DNA of 64,000 bases from Granulosicoccus sp047634635 (lineage in GTDB: Bacteria > Pseudomonadota > Gammaproteobacteria > Granulosicoccales > Granulosicoccaceae). The notes beneath the pieces were generated by a model. That model saw only the letters and a program-made list of their open reading frames with translations. It was not told the origin of the DNA and did not search any database. Both the position numbers and the translations under genes were made by a program. The stretch lies in assembly GCA_047634635.1 (NCBI GenBank), contig JBLIIE010000008.1, positions 1-64,000 on the forward strand, in the 5' to 3' direction. Below are positions 62,301 through 64,000 of this stretch, one piece after another. Every line of letters starts with the position of its first letter. The first letter of the stretch is position 1.

Positions 62301-62628
62301 TGCGCGCCAGTGCCACCAATCGAAAACCGTCGTCCAGCGCAAATTCGCTACCCACAATGAGCTTGAAGCTGGATTGGGTCATGACATTGTCAGTAATCTT
62401 GCCTGGTGCCACCGGAGAGTCGCTGGCCAGCTCTTTCATGCGGCCATAGGCTCGCACAACGCCTGCCATGGAGCATTCGTCGGTGATGGCCAATGCTGAG
62501 TACCCCAGCTTTACCGCCGTGTCTATCAGCTCCTCAGGGCGCGATGCACCGCGCAGAAAGCTGAAATTCGAGACACAATGCAGCTCGGCATAGGCAAGCG
62601 TTGATCTGGAATCAGGCTGTATATTCAT
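59392..62628 (-). CDS. dnaE2: Error-prone DNA polymerase DnaE2
   Basis: A 1078-aa C-family polymerase of the translesion type. It opens [22 protein letters not shown] (PHP domain), has [18 protein letters not shown], the palm aspartates in [37 protein letters not shown], and [21 protein letters not shown], and ends with an OB fold. DnaE2 normally works with ImuA' and ImuB in SOS mutagenesis; neither is adjacent. The frame extends to 62739, but ATG 62628 matches the family start. A LexA box lies immediately upstream. No ribosome binding site is visible before this ATG. Confidence 0.94.
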   Translation of the reverse strand: [1078 protein letters not shown]

Positions 62629-62631
62629 ATA

Positions 62632-62647
62632 CTGGTATTTAATACAG
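62632..62647 (-). promoter_or_regulatory. LexA (SOS) box of dnaE2
   Basis: CTGGTATTTAATACAG fits the gammaproteobacterial LexA operator CTG-N10-CAG with an AT-rich near-palindromic centre, and it ends 4 bp from the dnaE2 ATG. A second, degraded half-site, CTGTATATTCATATAC (62617-62632), overlaps the start codon. The position would let LexA block transcription start or early elongation. Confidence 0.8.
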
Positions 62648-62917
62648 TATTTATGCCTGACGTCAACTCTAGGGGGTATATTTGGTGTAGTTTTGGCATT
62701 GAGTGCAGGCCTTGTCAGCGTCTGGGCCGGCGTACGCATTGAGTAATATGATTGGGTTCACAAAAAAGTATGTTGTTCGAAGGCGTATGAACAGCTAAAG
62801 ATGCAAGTGATCTGTTATTCGATTAATTTATACAAACAGAAAGTTCTGGCAAATTTGGAGCGGGCTGTTGCCCCACGCGTTATGCTGAAGCCTCATAGAC
62901 AACCAAAGACCCCCACC

Positions 62918-63535
62918 ATGCTAACAACTCTCGTACTGGATATTGGAAATGTCATTTGTGATTGGAATCCTAACGGGTTGGTTGCGACCGCATTTGATGC
63001 AGAGGGCGAACAACAAGGTGCTCTGGATGTAACCGTGCGTAATCCAGATTGGTTAGCACTGGATAGAGGTGTGATTAGTATTGAAGAAGCTACAAAACGG
63101 GCACAGGCACGAACGAGTCTTGACCCTGCAGGTATTGCCAAAATCTATACGAACCTGTGTACGTCTCTAACGGCGCTACCAGGGACCATGACGGCTATGC
63201 ATAAAGCGAAAGCGGCCAATATTCCTATTTATATTCTGTCAAATATGCAAGCACATGCCTGGGAGCATTTATCCAATACCTATGATTGCTGGGATGCTTG
63301 TGAAGGTGTACTGGTATCGTGCGACGTCGGATTAATCAAACCAGATCGCGCCATTTATCAATGCTTGTGCGACACGTTTTCGTTGACCGCCGAGGAATGC
63401 GTGTTTGTCGATGATATGGCTGAGAATATTGAAGCTGCAAAGGAGTTTGGTATGCAGGGTGTTCAATTGACTGATAAACATGCGGGTGGGACAGTTGTGG
63501 ATGACTTGATTGCAGAAATTCTAGCGGCTAGATAA
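62918..63535 (+). CDS. HAD-superfamily hydrolase, subfamily IA
   Basis: A 205-aa haloacid-dehalogenase-type phosphatase. Motif I is LDIGNVICDWNPNG with the second aspartate of the usual DxD replaced by Asn (DIGNV), as in the YihX-like group, motif II YILSNMQ, motif III Lys in GLIKPDRAIYQ, and motif IV CVFVDDMAENIEAA. The substrate is probably a small sugar phosphate but is not known. The frame is open to 62801 and another ATG is at 62882; ATG 62918 starts at the family N-terminus. It is divergent from dnaE2. Confidence 0.85.
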   Translation: MLTTLVLDIGNVICDWNPNGLVATAFDAEGEQQGALDVTVRNPDWLALDRGVISIEEATKRAQARTSLDPAGIAKIYTNLCTSLTALPGTMTAMHKAKAANIPIYILSNMQAHAWEHLSNTYDCWDACEGVLVSCDVGLIKPDRAIYQCLCDTFSLTAEECVFVDDMAENIEAAKEFGMQGVQLTDKHAGGTVVDDLIAEILAAR

Positions 63536-63853
63536 AAGTTCATACCGCTAGGTTTCCTGCTGAGGCAATACCCCTTTCTGCCTCGAGCTTTTGAAGTTGC
63601 TTGTAGCCTTATTATCGGGACTTCAATCTATCGAGCAGCAAAGGGTTTAGCAGTGTTTGATGATCTTTCAGACGTTACCGTCGATAACTATGGCGCTTAA
63701 GCGATTGTTTTGTATATCTTTAACTCTCGGCTGCCATAAGTACTCCATGGAGTCTGCTATCAATCAGATGTTGTATATCGTGCACGAGTAAATTCACGGT
63801 GTATCTGATACCTTTGGGAACTATTTTAGATAAGCGGTATTGGGTAACTTAAA
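63536..63853. other. Intergenic region after the HAD gene
   Basis: This 318-bp stretch shows no supported gene. GAGGCA (63562-63567) and TGCCTC (63579-63584) form a 6-bp hairpin with an 11-nt loop, followed by GAGCTTTTG, a weak terminator candidate for the HAD gene. The remainder is AT-rich and must contain the promoter of the following partial gene; I could not pick out clear boxes. Confidence 0.35.
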
Positions 63854-64000
63854 TTGAACATCATTTTGGGAAAGGGAATAGAACAAATTCGGTTTGGAAT
63901 CAGTCGCGCTTTACTAGAGAAAAAATTAGGTACTGCCGATAAAGTTGATACTGACGAAAGTGGAAATCCGCTTCTGATCTATAACCGATTGCAATGTACT
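63854..64000 (+). CDS. Partial hypothetical protein, truncated by window end
   Basis: An open frame of 49 codons runs off the window. It reads NIILGKGIEQIRFGISRALL, then LGTADKVDTDESGNPLLIYN, which has the composition of a real protein and the pattern IxxIRFGxSxxxxxxxLGxxD. I associate that pattern with small hypothetical or immunity-like proteins, without certainty. An in-frame TAA at 63845 limits the start to the TTG at 63854 or a later codon. Confidence 0.5.
   Translation, partial: MNIILGKGIEQIRFGISRALLEKKLGTADKVDTDESGNPLLIYNRLQCT

Noticed and set aside
62629..62739. A 37-residue N-terminal extension of DnaE2
   Set aside because: It is unlike the family N-terminus and would place the LexA box inside the coding sequence; ATG 62628 fits better.

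Overview
The window looks like a chromosomal segment of a free-living, probably marine, gammaproteobacterium. The left 12.5 kb carries the order rnhB-dnaE-accA-tilS-pyrG-kdsA-eno-ftsB-ispD-ispF, which is typical of that class, and KdsA, FadL and a lipobox lipase imply a Gram-negative outer membrane. I cannot place it in a genus. I see no rRNA, tRNA, insertion sequence, phage gene or CRISPR array.

Layout. (1) 68-13310, plus strand: housekeeping genes for replication, fatty acid, nucleotide, Kdo, glycolysis, division and isoprenoid functions, ending in a methylthioinosine phosphorylase. (2) 13307-17952, minus strand: a glutathione-dependent formaldehyde oxidation pair (adhC, fghA) followed by a racemase-like CoA transferase and the AMPylating pseudokinase SelO. 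(3) 18138-23438, plus: an oxidoreductase/dioxygenase pair, dusA and an Atm1-type exporter, converging on folE. (4) 24391-31029: a lipid-use region with fadE on the plus strand, facing a minus-strand set of a FadL porin, a VolA-like surface lipase and a chalcone-isomerase-fold secreted protein. (5) 31224-45465, plus: eight tightly packed genes forming a MoxR/von Willebrand factor A (vWA) envelope locus: DUF4159, a membrane vWA protein, a caspase-fold protein whose nucleophilic Cys is replaced by Ser, a TPR metallopeptidase, MoxR ATPase, DUF58, a BatA-like protein and a giant DUF4175 protein with 30 perfect Gly-Gln-Gln repeats. (6) 45561-51062: a small unknown gene, ppa, a decayed gene remnant, an orphan eboE-like gene and two overlapping GT4 glycosyltransferases. 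(7) 51223-54920: a fructose-type ABC transporter operon in frcBCAK order. (8) 54948-58585: a RimB-like protease, RimK ligase, desuccinylase-family hydrolase and aldo/keto reductase, nearly all overlapping or abutting. (9) 58588-64000: alaX, an SOS-controlled dnaE2 with a clear LexA box at its start, a HAD hydrolase, and the beginning of an unrecognised gene cut by the window end.

The most unusual material is the MoxR/vWA locus, where a probably inactive caspase-like protein sits directly before an apparently intact HExxH metallopeptidase and the ATPase-vWA pair, and where the last protein carries a long, recently expanded 9-bp repeat. Other points of note are the orphan SOS dnaE2, the linked lipase-porin pair, a CoA transferase with no ordinary start codon lying in the same frame as fghA, and paired inverted repeats between frcB and frcC. 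All functional statements rest on motif reading and recalled family knowledge; no search was run.
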